Shown here: piece after piece, positions 1 through 12,318 of the stretch
Numbering within the stretch: position 1 is the first letter of the stretch
Layout: every line of letters starts with the position of its first letter
Source of the DNA: Zygaena filipendulae
Taxonomy: Eukaryota > Arthropoda > Insecta > Lepidoptera > Zygaenidae
Length of the DNA: 64,000 nucleotides
Assembly (NCBI GenBank): GCA_907165275.2
Contig: OU015661.1
Location: 4,409,501 to 4,473,500 of the forward strand
Direction: 5' to 3'
Notes under the pieces: generated by a model
Database searches by the model: none
What the model saw: the letters and a program-made list of their open reading frames with translations, nothing else
What the model was told of the DNA's origin: nothing
Position numbers and translations under genes: made by a program

Positions 1-1
1 A

Positions 2-2131
2 GAAAACTCTGATAACTTCAATGTTGACTGTACTGGGAAAGAATTAACAGAATTCCCAGCACCGCTAGATCCTAGAACAATTTCCTTAAATTTACAAAAC
101 AATAAATTAACAACTATACCGAAGGAATTGGCAACTTTAATAAAATTAAAATTATTGAATGTTAACAATAATTCGCTGACGGATATAGCATTTGGTGTAT
201 GTATTTATCGATTTTTAACTTATTAATTAATCCTATTAATATGTAAAAGTGTGGATGTTTGGATGTTTGTTACTCAATCACGCAAAAACGGCTGAACGTA
301 TATCGATGAAATTTGGCATGCACGTTGTCAGTGATACAGAGAAGGACATAGAGTAATTTTATCCCGGAATTCCCGCGGGAACTCCGAAATTACCGCGGGT
401 AAACCGCAGGGCACAGCTAGTTAATAATTTAACCTACGCTTTAGATAAGTTCGAAACTTAACAGAACGAAAATTCGATGTAAGATTTAGAGCTGGGTGTA
501 AAAGGTAGTAGGACCCGAGATTGCGATGAAACCAAGCTAATGTTTTAAGTTAGAGTATGAAAAACAATTTAGTCCATTCTGCATGAACAAAAAGTCATTA
601 TTTTGGGTTCTGTTAAAGACATTATGAGTATTATGATACCCCGCTATATTATAATTGATTCGACGGAACTTATGTTTCAGTCAATAAGCGAGCTGTCGGA
701 ATTAGAGGTGTTAAAGCTTGCTAACAACCAACTGTTTGAGTACCCAGACGACTTAAAAAATGGATTTAGTTTGACCAAATTGGAAGAGCTTGATTTAGGC
801 GGAAATGACATGAGAACTGTAAGTAAACAATGACCTTAATGCGATACCATAATAAAGTAGGTTTAGATGTGAAAGTTTAGTAATGACGGATTGAGAGCCG
901 ATATTTAATTATACGAATAGACATCTGTAATAGGGTAAATATGCTTTAAACGAATAAACACAATTTGTTGAGTATGTCGTTCCAAAAGAAAAATAACTAC
1001 GTAGTTTTTCTTTTCCGGACTAAATACGAAAAACTAGTCAAAACAGACTTTATGGTATCGATATGATCCATATTAACTAAAAAATTCCAGCGTAATCTCA
1101 AAAAAGAAACGGAATTTTAATTCTATTGAACAAAAGTCACTACACTGTAGTTTTAATTGACTACACTTTAAATACCTACGCAGGCTAAATGTAGCACGTT
1201 TTATGCCTATCATTTAGTCAATATACTAAGGCTAATGCCGAATCCCGATCTGCGAGCACTCCGACATCGAGTTTCTTTTGGTGCACAGTGCACACAAATC
1301 TAAATTACTAATTCATATACAATTTTAGATAGAAAAGTAAAAAGAAAGACAGTAAGTGTGGTGTGTGGTTAAATACAATAATTCATATTAGTTATTATTA
1401 CTTTACCGAATCAACGTTTTATGTTTTTACAGGAGCTGTCTTCAGAAACCTTTACAATTTTTCAATCACTTAAACATTTAACATTACCATCAACCACTCC
1501 GGGGCTTTTAGAAGATTTGTGTTTTGCTCTAAAAGACAATTTAGAGAATGTATGTACAAGAACCTGCGATGATAAGTTATTTCAATGTCCGTATGAATCT
1601 ACAACAAAAAATGAAGACGACCTGGTTATTGCACCATCACCTGACATGATTGCATTCAGATCTGCTTTAGATACTGTAGACACATTATTTGCTTCTAACG
1701 ATGGCATTAATAGTACCCCGAATGTTGTTCACGAAAACGAAGCGTCTAATAATGATTTATTTCCACCAACTATTATTGACAATACTTTGTCGAGTGACGT
1801 AGTTTCTAATTCTGGCATAATTAAAGCACCAGAAATAAGCAGATCGAACGCAATTGTAGAAACACCAAAACAAACAACCAGTTATAATGAATCTGATGTA
1901 AAAGTAGGTGCAACTACCTCAAAGGGAGGCGGTATTGACAAAAGTGTCATCGGGATCATAGTTGCCTGCATGGTTGTAATTGTAGCAGCAATCACGATAA
2001 AGAAGAACTGGAGTTCCATTAGGAAACGATTCAGTTCAAATTCAAGATCAGCGACCGAACGCGCCAGTAGAAATGGGACTAATGGAACTGTGCCTGAAGA
2101 GGTGCCGCTGCAAGATAAATCGCCTGTCTAA
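2..2131 (+). CDS. Leucine-rich-repeat single-pass membrane protein, 3' part (three exons)
   Basis: Model: exons 2-196, 681-818 and 1433-2131, all in phase 0, with donors GTATGT and GTAAGT and acceptors TTTCAG and TTACAG. The gene starts upstream of the window. The first exon reads from a Cys-containing cap (NFNVDCTGKELTEFP) into leucine-rich repeats (TISLNLQNNKLTTIP, LKLLNVNNNSLTDI). The second carries two more (LEVLKLANNQLFEYP, LEELDLGGNDM). The third has a cysteine cluster typical of an LRR C-terminal cap, then a Ser/Thr/Asn-rich stalk, one hydrophobic segment (about 1950-2002, VIGIIVACMVVIVAAITI), a basic stop-transfer stretch and a short cytoplasmic tail ending EEVPLQDKSPV. At least 342 residues are visible. 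A role in adhesion or signalling at the cell surface is inferred from architecture only; the orthologue is not identified. Repeats occupy its introns. Confidence 0.85.
246..422 (-). repeat. Lep1-like interspersed repeat, intron of LRR gene
   Basis: On the - strand the copy starts AACTAGCTGTGCCC, continues through the CCGCGG and GGGAATTCCGGGAT blocks, and ends in the tail type with AAACATCCAAACATCCACAC. It is nearly full length. Naming it Lep1/Helitron-like follows the conserved head; the class is not proven here. Confidence 0.7.
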
Positions 2132-2405
2132 GGAGAATTGGTCGTAAATAGAGAAGAATAGTTTCGATCTGAATGTACTAAGCCAAGTATATTTATTCAC
2201 AATTATTGTTCTTAAAGTTAGATTATACTGATGATAATAGTAATTTTAAAAGCAAAATTTATATGTATAGGTATGTAAATATAATTGTTTAAAATTACTT
2301 GGTACTACGATAAAAATAATTATATTGTTATAATACAAGAGAATGATAATTTTTAATAATTAAACACTGTTTTGTACTTTGAATAATTAATAAGGTGACA
2401 TTTTA

Positions 2406-2411
2406 AATAAA
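2406..2411 (+). promoter_or_regulatory. Candidate polyadenylation signal of the LRR gene
   Basis: AATAAA lies about 275 bases after the LRR stop codon in an AT-rich 3' UTR. It is the most likely cleavage signal; ATTAAA-like variants lie just upstream. Confidence 0.5.
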
Positions 2412-2431
2412 TTTAATTATTCGAAAATAAT

Positions 2432-3480
2432 CCAGTTTTCTTCTTATTCCCATGAAAATAAAAATAAATACAATATTTTATGTGCGACATTATTTACCTA
2501 TTTTTAAAACAATTCTTACAAAACCACTGTATTATGGAGTACTATTATATGACTAATGACTATTATCCTAAAGCAGACGGCAATGAATGAAATGAGATTT
2601 CAAAGTCACACGTCTACTACCATTATTTCAAATATTTCGTATATCATTTGTAGTAAATGAGAATAAGAATAAATTTATTACCATAAATGATCCGAATGCG
2701 TTAGTGTTCGGGTCATTTATATTTACAATAGAGGAAAGTTGATGGCTCGTCAATTTTGTAGAGAGCAAGTCACGAGCAACAAGTCAAGTCAAGCGGATAT
2801 GCGGTTGACTGCCGGCTAACTGACCTGACCATTATAACGACACAATGTGCCGTTATCATTTTTTTCCTATAAAAAGCTATCTAACAGGTAGGTGTGTTAA
2901 GAAATTAGCTTCTTCCCAATGTAAGTAGTCATTTTTACTTTCTTCATGGAACACGTGTACACAGAGTCAAAGAGACTATCCGCTAACAAAAAGTGTTTCC
3001 TTTGTTAATGAAAGTAATGTCGTTCGAAACACGAGGGTCGTTGACTTTGCGAACGTTAGGTTACACATAAACAGCGCAGAGGCAGTGCACTCCTCAACAC
3101 AGATACGTAGGTACATTCTCCTTTTGATCCGACAACAGTGCGTGATATTTATGTTTCGACTTACGAGTCACTCCATGTAGGTGACCCAGCTTGTTGCGTA
3201 GTATTTTTTAAGATAAAGATAGAAATTTTCTTTTTACATATAAACAACGAAAGTTAGAAGACAAACAAGATAGTTACCTACTTCAAATACAATTAATTAA
3301 TCGTCATTAAATTTATTCATTTTTAAGCTTATTGCACAACAGGGTGTAAAAAGCGGGCTTAATGCCACAGTGGCATTCTACCAGTCAACTATCACGATGT
3401 TCAAATAGTGTGCTTGGTGGTGCTTGAAAGGATTCACCAGTTAGTTAATTATATGTCAATTCAATACAATTATACATATA
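2432..3480. other. Intergenic stretch without recognised genes
   Basis: AT-rich sequence downstream of the LRR gene. I see no coding exon, no clear terminal inverted repeat and no tRNA-like block in it. Confidence 0.5.
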
Positions 3481-3482
3481 AA

Positions 3483-3791
3483 TTATATATGAACTAGAAC
3501 TGAGATACAAATGCACAACACACACACACACATACACACAGCATACCACACATTACGAGTATTTACTGCCTGCCAAAGAGATGCTGATATACCTACCCTA
3601 GTTCTGAAAACATTTTTGCTCGTATATTGACAGATGTCAGTGGGCAGCGAGTTCCAGAGTTGGATGGCCTTAAGAGTGAAAGAATCTGATACAATCCTAA
3701 TCCGCTGAGAAGGAGTTTTTAGGAGAAGATTGTGGGTAGAGCGAAGAGATCTATCATGAGAAGAGGAAATAAATTGAAAACGGCAAGACAC
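3483..3791 (-). mobile_element. Non-LTR retrotransposon 3' fragment (end of reverse transcriptase)
   Basis: The - strand frame holds a block like the extreme C-terminus of Jockey/CR1-type reverse transcriptases: RSTHNLLLKTPSQRIR, then FTLKAIQLWNSLPTDI, then a Phe-x3-Val segment. Only about 100 residues remain, so the copy is strongly 5'-truncated. A CA-rich microsatellite marks its 3' side. It differs from the fragment at 4844-5715, so it is a separate insertion and probably another family. Confidence 0.65.
3517..3540. repeat. CA microsatellite
   Basis: A short (AC)n run with one interruption, at the 3' border of the reverse transcriptase fragment. Confidence 0.8.
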
Positions 3792-4039
3792 AGATAAACA
3801 AAGACATTTACAGTCTATGGATGAATAAGTTTTTTTTTTAACTATAGTTAAAGATAATAATTATAATACTATAAGGTTTCAGTTTTTTCTGCCTGAGACA
3901 GCTACACGTCCTAAATGAATTAACTGAAAAGGTAGGTACAATAATGCTACAGACTTGGGACTCACAATGTTTGTTTTTTTGCCTTGGAATAAAAAAAGCC
4001 AAATTGTTAACAAGAAAATAATCTTCATCTTTAAAAATT

Positions 4040-4318
4040 AAAATGAATGTTTATATGTCTGTCCTCTATGCGTTTCGAAACCATTGGTCCGATTGTGATG
4101 AAACTTTGGCGGGTTGTTTTTGCTGCGTCCGCAAAGGTTTTTGTTAAAAAGAGATCCTGTGGGAATTCCGAAACTCACGCGGGTGAATCTCCGAAATGGT
4201 TGGACCAATTTTGACGGTATTTTCCCTGGTTGATGAGTAGGTAAATTGGGCTACTTTGGAGTTCCTGCGGGAATTCCAAAAGTCACGCGGGTGAAACCGC
4301 GGGGCACAAATAGTAGTA
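4040..4318 (-). repeat. Lep1-like repeat with a duplicated head
   Basis: Two GGGAATTCC plus CGCGGGTGAA blocks lie in the same orientation (about 4150-4190 and 4263-4310), separated by a GGACCAATTTTGACGG segment. This is a long subtype or a tandem of two copies; the same layout recurs at 13735-14038 and 17828-18092. Confidence 0.6.
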
Positions 4319-4843
4319 AATAAAATATAAGTTAAATAAAGGCTACTGTTTCAACTGTCAGGTAGATAGGTACATCGCAAAAATACCCCGTTCTCACGGA
4401 AATATCTGAGATGTTACCAAAATGATTGTTTTTGTGCTAAGGCTTAGTTTTCAGGTCTTTTGCGAGTAGCATAATTATTATTTATACCGCTCATTATTAT
4501 ACTGAGACGACTTACATAACTTTGTGATTTTGGTATATCCACAGCGCTTACCTACTGTTACTGACCTGGGATTAAAGCCAAGTGACGAAAACCAGCTGCC
4601 ACAAATAGTGGTTACATTAGACATATTACCGATTCGACGACCTTGAAAAGCATAAACCAACAACAACATAAAGTACCTAATGTAAATTCAACTCATTGTC
4701 AGTAATTAAAAAATCTACTTATTTACCTTCTTATTTTTACGGTATGGCTTTCATGAGAAAAGTACATTATCAAAAAATAACCTTAATTTTTTTTTACATC
4801 AACGTATATTCATTTGATAGGGATTTAGTTAGGGATTTTTAAC

Positions 4844-5715
4844 TTTTTTTTTTTTTTTTTTTATAAAAGATTTGAGTGCGTTTGACCACGATCTCGCCTG
4901 ATGGTAAGCGACGATGTGGTCTAAGGTGGAGCACGCAAACTCAAATAATGCCTATTTACTCTTGCCTTGAAAATCCCTATATTATATGTATCGGGGAACA
5001 AAGATGCAGGAAGGGAATTCCATTCCCTGGCGGTTCGCATAATGAAGGATGAAGCGAACCGAGAGGTGCGATGAGGTGGAATATCGACCACATACGGGTG
5101 GAATCCCTGCCCACGCCTCGTCGTCCGATGGTGGAAAGGTGCAGACGGAATTAACTCATGCAATTCCTGCGCACACTCTCCGAAATGTAACCTGTAAAAA
5201 ACGCACAGACTCGCAACCAGACGGCGATGTTCGAGGCTCTGAAGCTGTTTAGTTGTGAGTGCCTCATCGCCTATAAGTCTTCTGGCGCGTCTGTCGATAG
5301 CTTCCAGGGCTTCAAGCTGATACCGGGCGGATCCATCCCAGAGGTGGGAGCAGTACTCCATGCAGGAGCGAACTTGAGCTGAGTAGAGATTCAGCAACTG
5401 GCCCGGAGTGAAGTAGTAGCGAACCTTGGAAAGGATGCCCAATTTTTTCGATGCAGTTTTAGCCCTGGACTCTATGTAGTTCCCAAAGTTCAGGTCTGAT
5501 GACAAGTCCACACCAAGGAGTTGAAGATGTCGAGTTACTGGTACAGGTACATTCCGGAAAGTAGGAGCCAAGTTGAACGGGCTCTTCTTGGCGGAGAAAA
5601 GACACGCCTGGGTCTTAGTGGCATTAAAATTGACAAGGTTGGCATCACCCCAGTCAGACACTGCCTGTAGGGTTGAGTTGGTGCGTTCAACCATTGTCAA
5701 TCTTAGGTCGTCTAC
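4844..5715 (-). mobile_element. 5'-truncated Jockey/CR1-like non-LTR retrotransposon
   Basis: About 260 residues of the C-terminal part of a reverse transcriptase are open on the - strand (stop near 4921): the post-catalytic HLQLLGVDLSSDLNF, the thumb-like KLGILSKVRYYFTPGQLL, SCMEYCSHLWDGSA, EAIDRRARRLIGD and the final REWNSLPASLFPDTYNIGIF. The catalytic domain and endonuclease are missing. The 3' UTR carries CGCCTGATGGTAAGCGACG, familiar from lepidopteran LINEs, and ends in a poly-A tail, seen as T-run 4844-4862. The unbroken frame suggests a fairly young insertion. I could not fix a target-site duplication. Confidence 0.85.
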
Positions 5716-5930
5716 TGCCTAGCCATAAGGACAAGATATAACAATTAAAAATTTCACAAAATGGCCAATAACTATAAGTAACCGAAAGATCGCATCCTTC
5801 TGCACAAATAAACTAGTGGATTGCAAAAACTTATACAAGTAATATTGTCCAGAACTGCTTATAACGTGTTATTAAACGCGACCTCAAATGACCACCATAT
5901 TGTTAATCTAAGGAATTACCTATTAATTAC

Positions 5931-6122
5931 TAGCTGTTCCCCGCGATTTACGTTAATTTCGGGGTTCCCGCGGGAATTCCGAGATAAAAAGTACCCTATG
6001 TCCTTCTCTGACAACGTGTATGTAAAATTTCACGATGATCGGTTCAGCCGTTAAGACGTGAAAGCGCAATAGAGAGACATACAGAGACAGAGTTACTTTC
6101 GCATTTATAATATTAGTAGGGA
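5931..6122 (+). repeat. Lep1-like repeat, full length
   Basis: Starts CTAGCTGTTCCCCGCG, has GGGAATTCCGAGATAAAAAG, then GTCCTTCTCTGACAACGTG, GATGATCGGTTCAGCCGTTA, and ends CATTTATAATATTAGTAGG. It is a good reference copy for subtype 1. Confidence 0.75.
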
Positions 6123-6516
6123 TTAACAGGTATCAAATATTCTACTCTAAACGTAAAATTAACATTCAAATTCAAGCTTGAAATGTTAAATTGCGACAGG
6201 CTGCGCCCCACGCAACAAGGTAAACAACAAACTGAACGTCGCGTGGGACACAACTCACAAGCAACCTAATAATAATTTTAAGAGAGACGTCTTAAACTAA
6301 ACTTTCCAGCGTTTAATTACGAAAGTACCTACTATTATTATTAGAAAATACTAGCTCGTTTATAAGCTCTGCCAAAATGCACTGTGGTACGTGGTAAACT
6401 AATAGGTATGTCATATGAATAGAAAGCTGCTGATATTTTCTTGTGGTTTCAGTCACGTCACTTTCTGTAGTTACAAGAAGCGAATTGGGTAGGTAGGTGA
6501 TGCCCGTAGGCCGTAG

Positions 6517-7010
6517 CTTAAAAAACCGGCCAAATGAGTGTCGGACTTCACACATTTCTGTCTGTCGTCCGTCGATGTTTTTCTTTGAAATTTTATGCCT
6601 GATTTTCTTCGTTAAAACTAACTTTATTTTGCGGTCAAACGCGTAGACCCGTAGCAGTGGCCTGCCGCCCGTCACCAATGCCCGCATCGCTTCTGTGCTA
6701 TTCGTTTGACCGTAAAAGGAACTTGGTTTTAACAGAGAAAATTATAGAGTTTCAAAGAAAACATCGAGGGCCCCTTTAGCTGTATGGGAGCCCTCCTTAA
6801 AAATCCCCAAAAATATTTTTTGACAATTTGTATAGCTTTGGGCACAGATAATATAATACTATACTTTGGGTCATCGATATACGTATACTGTACAAATTTG
6901 AAGACTGTAGCTTCTACTGTTTGGCTGTAAAACCAGTGTGACAACGACGGACAGGCGGACGCGCAAGACAGCAATAGGACTCCGTTAGGACTCTTCAGGT
7001 ACGGAACACC
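6517..7010 (+). repeat. Old interspersed repeat (AAAACCGGCC ... GGTACGGAACACC)
   Basis: The left end (AAAAAACCGGCCAAATGAGT) resembles a fragment at about 10947-10980; the right end reads TCAGGTACGGAACACCAAAA, a string I know as a common lepidopteran repeat border. Open frames inside show no protein family and are probably chance. Confidence 0.4.
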
Positions 7011-7029
7011 AAAAACTAAATAGGAACAA

Positions 7030-8520
7030 ATGAGGTGCGTCAAGTGAAATTTCCTTAATAGCAGAGAATTAAAATAACAGCAAGCAAAGTTTATGTTGCA
7101 TTGTTTGCATTGTCAGCACACATGCCCGTGAGAATATCGTTAGACACCGTTACAAGTAACACCGAGTTACAAGTAACCAACTAACCATAATATTACAATG
7201 CTAGGCAAACAATTAAAGACAGATAGACATATAATAAGAAAACATAGGTCACACGTGGTTATGCTGATCGATGTTAACATTGGAGATGAGCTGCAATAAA
7301 ATTGATTCAGCATTTAAAATGGTTTTAGTCTTAACCAACAGAAGATCTTGATGGAAGTTGTCGGGAGAAGGCCCAGACTAGCGCGGAAAGCGGTCACGTG
7401 CAAATGTATGTATTTAACAGCGCGAGACTGGACTCAATACGGCCACGAGGCCACAACATGGCTAGTGCATCTATATTATATTGAATACCTATACTGGCTG
7501 TTGCTACTGCCACCTGTGTTGTGCTTTAATTTTTCAATATTTGTTTTAAGTTTTGTTACATTTTATAATTTTTTATACTAAAGTTCTTTTTAATCACTTC
7601 TCGCAAAATTACGGCACGCATTTATACAAAGCAACGCCTTTATACTTTTCCGAGTTTCAGTAATAGAAATTCGTTAGGTACAAATCTTAAAAATAACGAG
7701 TTTGTAAAAATTTAACCAATAATTTTAATTTGTTTATGTCCACTGTTAATTTTTTATTCGATATTGCATTCTATAGTAGAAATTGTAGGTAACGATTATT
7801 AGGCGTACGTAGGTGTTTTTATTATAAACTAGCTGTTACCCGCGGTTCAGTAGTTTCTGAGATTATTTTGCCTCTTTATGATATTATTATTATGTACAGA
7901 ATACTGATGCAAGTGATGAATAAATAAGTGGCAGAAACCATAGATCAGATAGCCAGCAACAAGCGCATAGATGGTTTTGTTGAAAAACCATTATGTTATC
8001 ATAGATAGATATAGGGAGTATATTATGTGCGCGTTCGGGCAAAGTGACGATCTTGCTCGAAGACTTACATCATCCGCCTCACACAACACACCTTTTTCTC
8101 TACGTACCTATAGTACCCAGTGAGACCATCTATTTGTATATCCGCTCACGATTAATTGTAATGGTATTAGGTTTTAAAACCTAATACCATTTAAAATGTT
8201 GTCTAATATTCACTTTGTCTGACAATTAGGTTGAGATATTTATTTAGTCACAATCAGAGAAGTAGACATCAACAAAGATAGTCATAATATCCTTAGGGGC
8301 TTACCAAAGTACAATGTATGAAAAGGACACGGGACGTAATGAATGGAGTCTAACGACGAGATATGTAAAGATAGGCATTAGATTCTTTACATGTAAATAA
8401 CAACTTCCCAACTTCACTTCACAATACACAGATCTTCAGGATGTCACACTAAGCTAAGCTTCTGTCGTGGAAACCAAGCCAATGTGGTATATATTACATA
8501 TAATTAGATATATATTATAG
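7030..8520. other. Gene-free stretch
   Basis: AT-rich sequence with a Lep1-like head fragment at about 7830-7858 (CTAGCTGTTACCCGCGG) and a perfect 15-bp inverted repeat at 8162-8190 (TGGTATTAGGTTTTA). No kinase exon of the - strand Atg1 gene was recognised here. Confidence 0.45.
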
Positions 8521-8521
8521 A

Positions 8522-8655
8522 TATATAAACACGCCCAGACTGGACAATGGAACCCTGTGTTCATTACACAAACTCCACCCTCACCGGGAATCGAACTCGG
8601 AACCCCTTGATTAGCGGGTAAGCATGGTGTTGGTGACCTACTGCGCCAATCAATC
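8522..8655 (-). mobile_element. tRNA-derived SINE
   Basis: Read on the - strand it has an A-box-like TTGGCGCAGTAGG, then about 45 bases on a B box (GGTTCCGAGTTCGATTCCC), followed by a body with CAGTCTGGGCGTGTTTA and an AT-rich tail. The two polymerase III boxes in tRNA spacing followed by a non-tRNA body identify a SINE. The same body occurs on the + strand at 35858-35970. Confidence 0.75.
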
Positions 8656-8659
8656 TTAT

Positions 8660-11600
8660 TTAAGATTTAAAATTATACTAACGAATATTTAACAAAAAAA
8701 AATGACTTGTAATCATATAGAGAATGAAGAACTATGATTCATTGAGTAAATTGACACAAACGATGTACATACAGAAATGATGTCAAGAATCGAGATACAG
8801 CCGTACTTATTCGCGTTCTTCAACCAAATGGAACTCGAGCCAATGAACTTTGTTTCGTTTTGGATCTCGTCGACGAAACTGAGTTTCCTTACGTATAGTT
8901 TTTATACATATAGATGATTCGTGGTTCGGTTAAGCGATTTTACTCTGACACAATATGATCTTTAAAAAATCTATTCTGAATCTAGTTACATTTCTAAAGG
9001 TAAATAATGTACACGTGTAATAGTTACATACATACCTACTAGTGGATTATTTATTACAACCAAATATAACTGCGCAGATATTAAGTGCTATTATTTGCAA
9101 TGTTTACTTTCATAGTAACTTTTTGTCGCGCGCGTTCAAACTTACTTTTGAGTGGCGTCACACATTAATAACGCGCAAAAACTTTGTTTAGACTAGTGTT
9201 TCATACATAAAATTACATTCGGTGCGCAATTAAAGTACACCATGCATAGCATGTTCTCATCAGTGTGTACAACTTGCGTCTTCAGCCACCTATCAACGCC
9301 ACACGTGTACTCAAATGATCTAGCAGACATCGCGGCGCGTGGGAATGAATAATCACAAGGAATATGACTCAAGAATACCATAAAAACCTACCCACGCCAA
9401 CGTTGCAAAAAAAATACATGCGATTTTTCTAAATAAGTTTTCGACACAAAGGACACATATTATCAACTGCTTAAGTACAGAAAAAGACAAAAAACGAGAT
9501 ATTATGCCATTCGCTTAATCATTGCTCCGTAGCGTCGAATTAGAAAAGCAATATTCAAAGAAAAATTAAAGTAGTTAGAACAAAATGATGATAATTAATT
9601 TATCAATGTAACATGTCTTCATATTCTATTCTAGTTCTCGAATGGATGTAGTTGTTTTACACCACCAACACATGGAAACGGAACTGGTTTTAGTTTAGGG
9701 ACAAAAATCCGTTTATCTAAAAAATAAAATTTGACAATTTACCTACTAAAGAGACATCAGACATCCCTACTCGTCTGATAGACTGTGGCCTATCCTCTCC
9801 TATCCTAGATTTATGCTATAGGAAGCTATGCTATATATGCAGTACAGAAGCAAAGTGATGTGTGGATGGGCTGAAAGCCACAGACTACATAGATATCCGT
9901 TTTCCATATAGGTATCCAATGATTGCGTACATCAGAGTGGACGAAGATTTCTGTGATGGAAATACTGCCCTAAAAAATCTTATTATGATGTTAACAGAAT
10001 AGTAAGAGGCAAGAGCAAAGCAAAAATACTAAATTAGAGTTAATTCTGTAGTCTCTTCTATACCTGCCTAGTGCCTACATACATATACGTGACAATATCG
10101 GAGCGATTATAGCTTCCTTGACCTATTGCGGCATTTATAAATAAAGTATAAATTGCGCAGTAAAGTCACATTCGGCATGAATGAACCTAAAGTTTTATCG
10201 CTCGTTTCTTTTAAAATCGGATAATCTGCGGCACACGTGTCGTCTGCGTGGTGAGGGTACGCACTGCGCATTACGTATCGAATGCCTACTGTGTGACCTC
10301 GCTTTGCTTCGGATCCACACTCCGTATCACAGCACGCGTCGAGATGCGCACGCGTGGCAAAATAGTCACATGTGTAGAGTGGTCGACTACTGAAGGCGCG
10401 GCGCCCACTGGTGGACGGCAAGATTTTAGGTGACCTTTTGAAACAATATGTAGTTGAAATTTCAATAATAACTAGGTCATAACTTTACCGCAAATTTATT
10501 TTTGTAGCAATGACCATTACATTATCATTGATCAATCATAATTCCATATTATTATTTATTACTGTTCGTCACCCTAATGCCGCATACTTACTTCTGTTAG
10601 TGTCCGCCGGACCTTAAGTAACATGAGAGCAACATATCAATCAATAAACATAGCTTCGTAAACATATTGTCTGCTCTTTATAGGTATCGCAGACGGATTA
10701 AGGGCAAGATCAAGCGATCACGGACTGTGTAAGGACATTAACTCATTTCATTTCCAAATCATTTCCTGGTAATTGTATTTATTGATGTGAATTATCCGGT
10801 TAAGTCGATTTGTAGGTAAAACTGATATTACCTTTGTTGTTAAATCCAAGATATTCTTCATTACTTACCTACTAGGAGTTGTAAGATCACAGTCAAGTAC
10901 AGTCAAGTAGAGTCAGTACTATGAGAACCCGTTCCCGAAACCGTATAAAAAACCAGCCGAGTGCGTGTTGGATAGCGAAGGATTCCGTAGTGGAGAACGT
11001 GTAGGATTATAATATTATCTGTGGTGTAGGTATCGTTAAATCTTACGTTAAGAATAAAGTTTTTTTTTATATCCTAAACCACACGAAACACCTTATTCCA
11101 AACTAGATGTTCCCCGCGGTTTCACGCGCGTTAATGTAGCAATTCCCCCGGGAAGTTTAGGACAAAAAGTACCTTACCTGAAGCGGTCGGAATTGTATTT
11201 TTAGGACGCGCGTTATGGGCAAGGAATGTTGTTGGTCATAAAGAATAAGGGTCCTGGTGGCAAACAATAATAACTATTACTACGTGATCCTAGTTCTTGT
11301 TCGAGCGGATCATTGTCTTTCGTTATATCCACTATAAATACGATATGATCCTTTTAGAAGCAATGTATCCATAATGTTGAAATTGCTGGCCTCTGCTTCA
11401 TTTATATCCGTCCCGCAGTAGTGATACGTGGTGAAAAATAACACGGTTCTATTATCTGGGTAATTAGATTAAATTCTCTGAAGTTTTTAGTTGAAGAAGC
11501 TCCTCAATTTCCAAGTTCATTATTAATATCTTTGAGTGATTGAACAACCCTATCTACACCGTAACTAGGAACTACTTGAACCTCTAATCAAAGCGTGTCC

Positions 11601-12240
11601 AATGGTGATTTGACTTTCAGACAAATTTCGCTAAGGGATCGGTTTAAATTTTAGTCGTATAAATGTACTCGTAAGTCATAGTTAATTCTTCAGTCTCTAA
11701 TTAATTGTAATAAGAATGTTTTTTAAGTGTGTTTTGTTAGAAAGTTAGAGTTCCAAAGCCGAGAGCATAATGATATTACTGCATCTCACAGACTGTAATC
11801 ATAAACAGCAATTTGTAATGAACGTGTAGATAAATATAATCTGTATACTTAATTATAATAATAAGTGTGTTTGAGGTGCGTTTGCAAAAGTAGACTTTGT
11901 TCGCGAAACAGTTCATCTAGATTCTAGAATCTAGATACGAATCGTTGCCGATCTGTGGCCTTTCTAAATTATCTAGGCTTTCAAATCGCGTTATATGTAT
12001 ATTGGATTTAGTATAACCAAGCCATGTACGAGTAGGTATATAGCTGACAGGAACTGTCTGCTCGCTATGGATTCTCATGCGGTTTTCACCAATAACGTGA
12101 GAAAGGTTAAAGTGAAACTCGCGAGGGAAAAACAATTTTTGTGGCGTCTTATCTTAAGGCGGCGTGTTATGGGTCATAGTGAATAAGGGCCCTGTCCACG
12201 CGCGACCAAAGCGGTCGCGACCCACTATGTGTTTTCATTT
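8660..12240. other. Gene-free stretch beyond Atg1 exon 2
   Basis: Holds a Lep1-like head fragment (about 11103-11180) and old repeat pieces with TATGGGCAAGGAATGTTG and CATAAAGAATAAGGG (11210-11260), related to pieces at 12160-12200, 20040-20085 and, inverted, 39503-39545. Several short open frames cover this stretch in both strands but none resembles a known family. I looked for the kinase catalytic loop (HRDLKPQN) on the - strand and did not find it. Confidence 0.45.
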
Positions 12241-12246
12241 TTGCAA

Positions 12247-12287
12247 CCTGGCCGAGACAAGCTCTCTGAAGAACTGTCTCGGCCAGG
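12247..12287. repeat. Perfect 13-bp hairpin next to Atg1 exon 2
   Basis: CCTGGCCGAGACA (12247-12259) is matched by its exact reverse complement at 12275-12287, with a 15-base loop. It sits about 25 bases inside the intron after the Atg1 exon 2 donor. Confidence 0.8.
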
Positions 12288-12318
12288 CTAAACGAGAGAT
12301 TTAACGAAAATTGCTTAC

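Noticed and set aside
3483..5715. One intact retrotransposon across both RT fragments
   Set aside because: The two reverse transcriptase pieces are both C-terminal ends with different sequence, so they are separate truncated insertions.
8570..8650. Possible tRNA gene
   Set aside because: A and B boxes are present but there is no cloverleaf with anticodon arm and the sequence runs into a SINE body shared with 35.9 kb.
10107..10433. Three overlapping frames in a GC-richer patch
   Set aside because: Several strands and phases are open together, with no domain, no splice signals and no repeated codon bias; probably chance or an old repeat.
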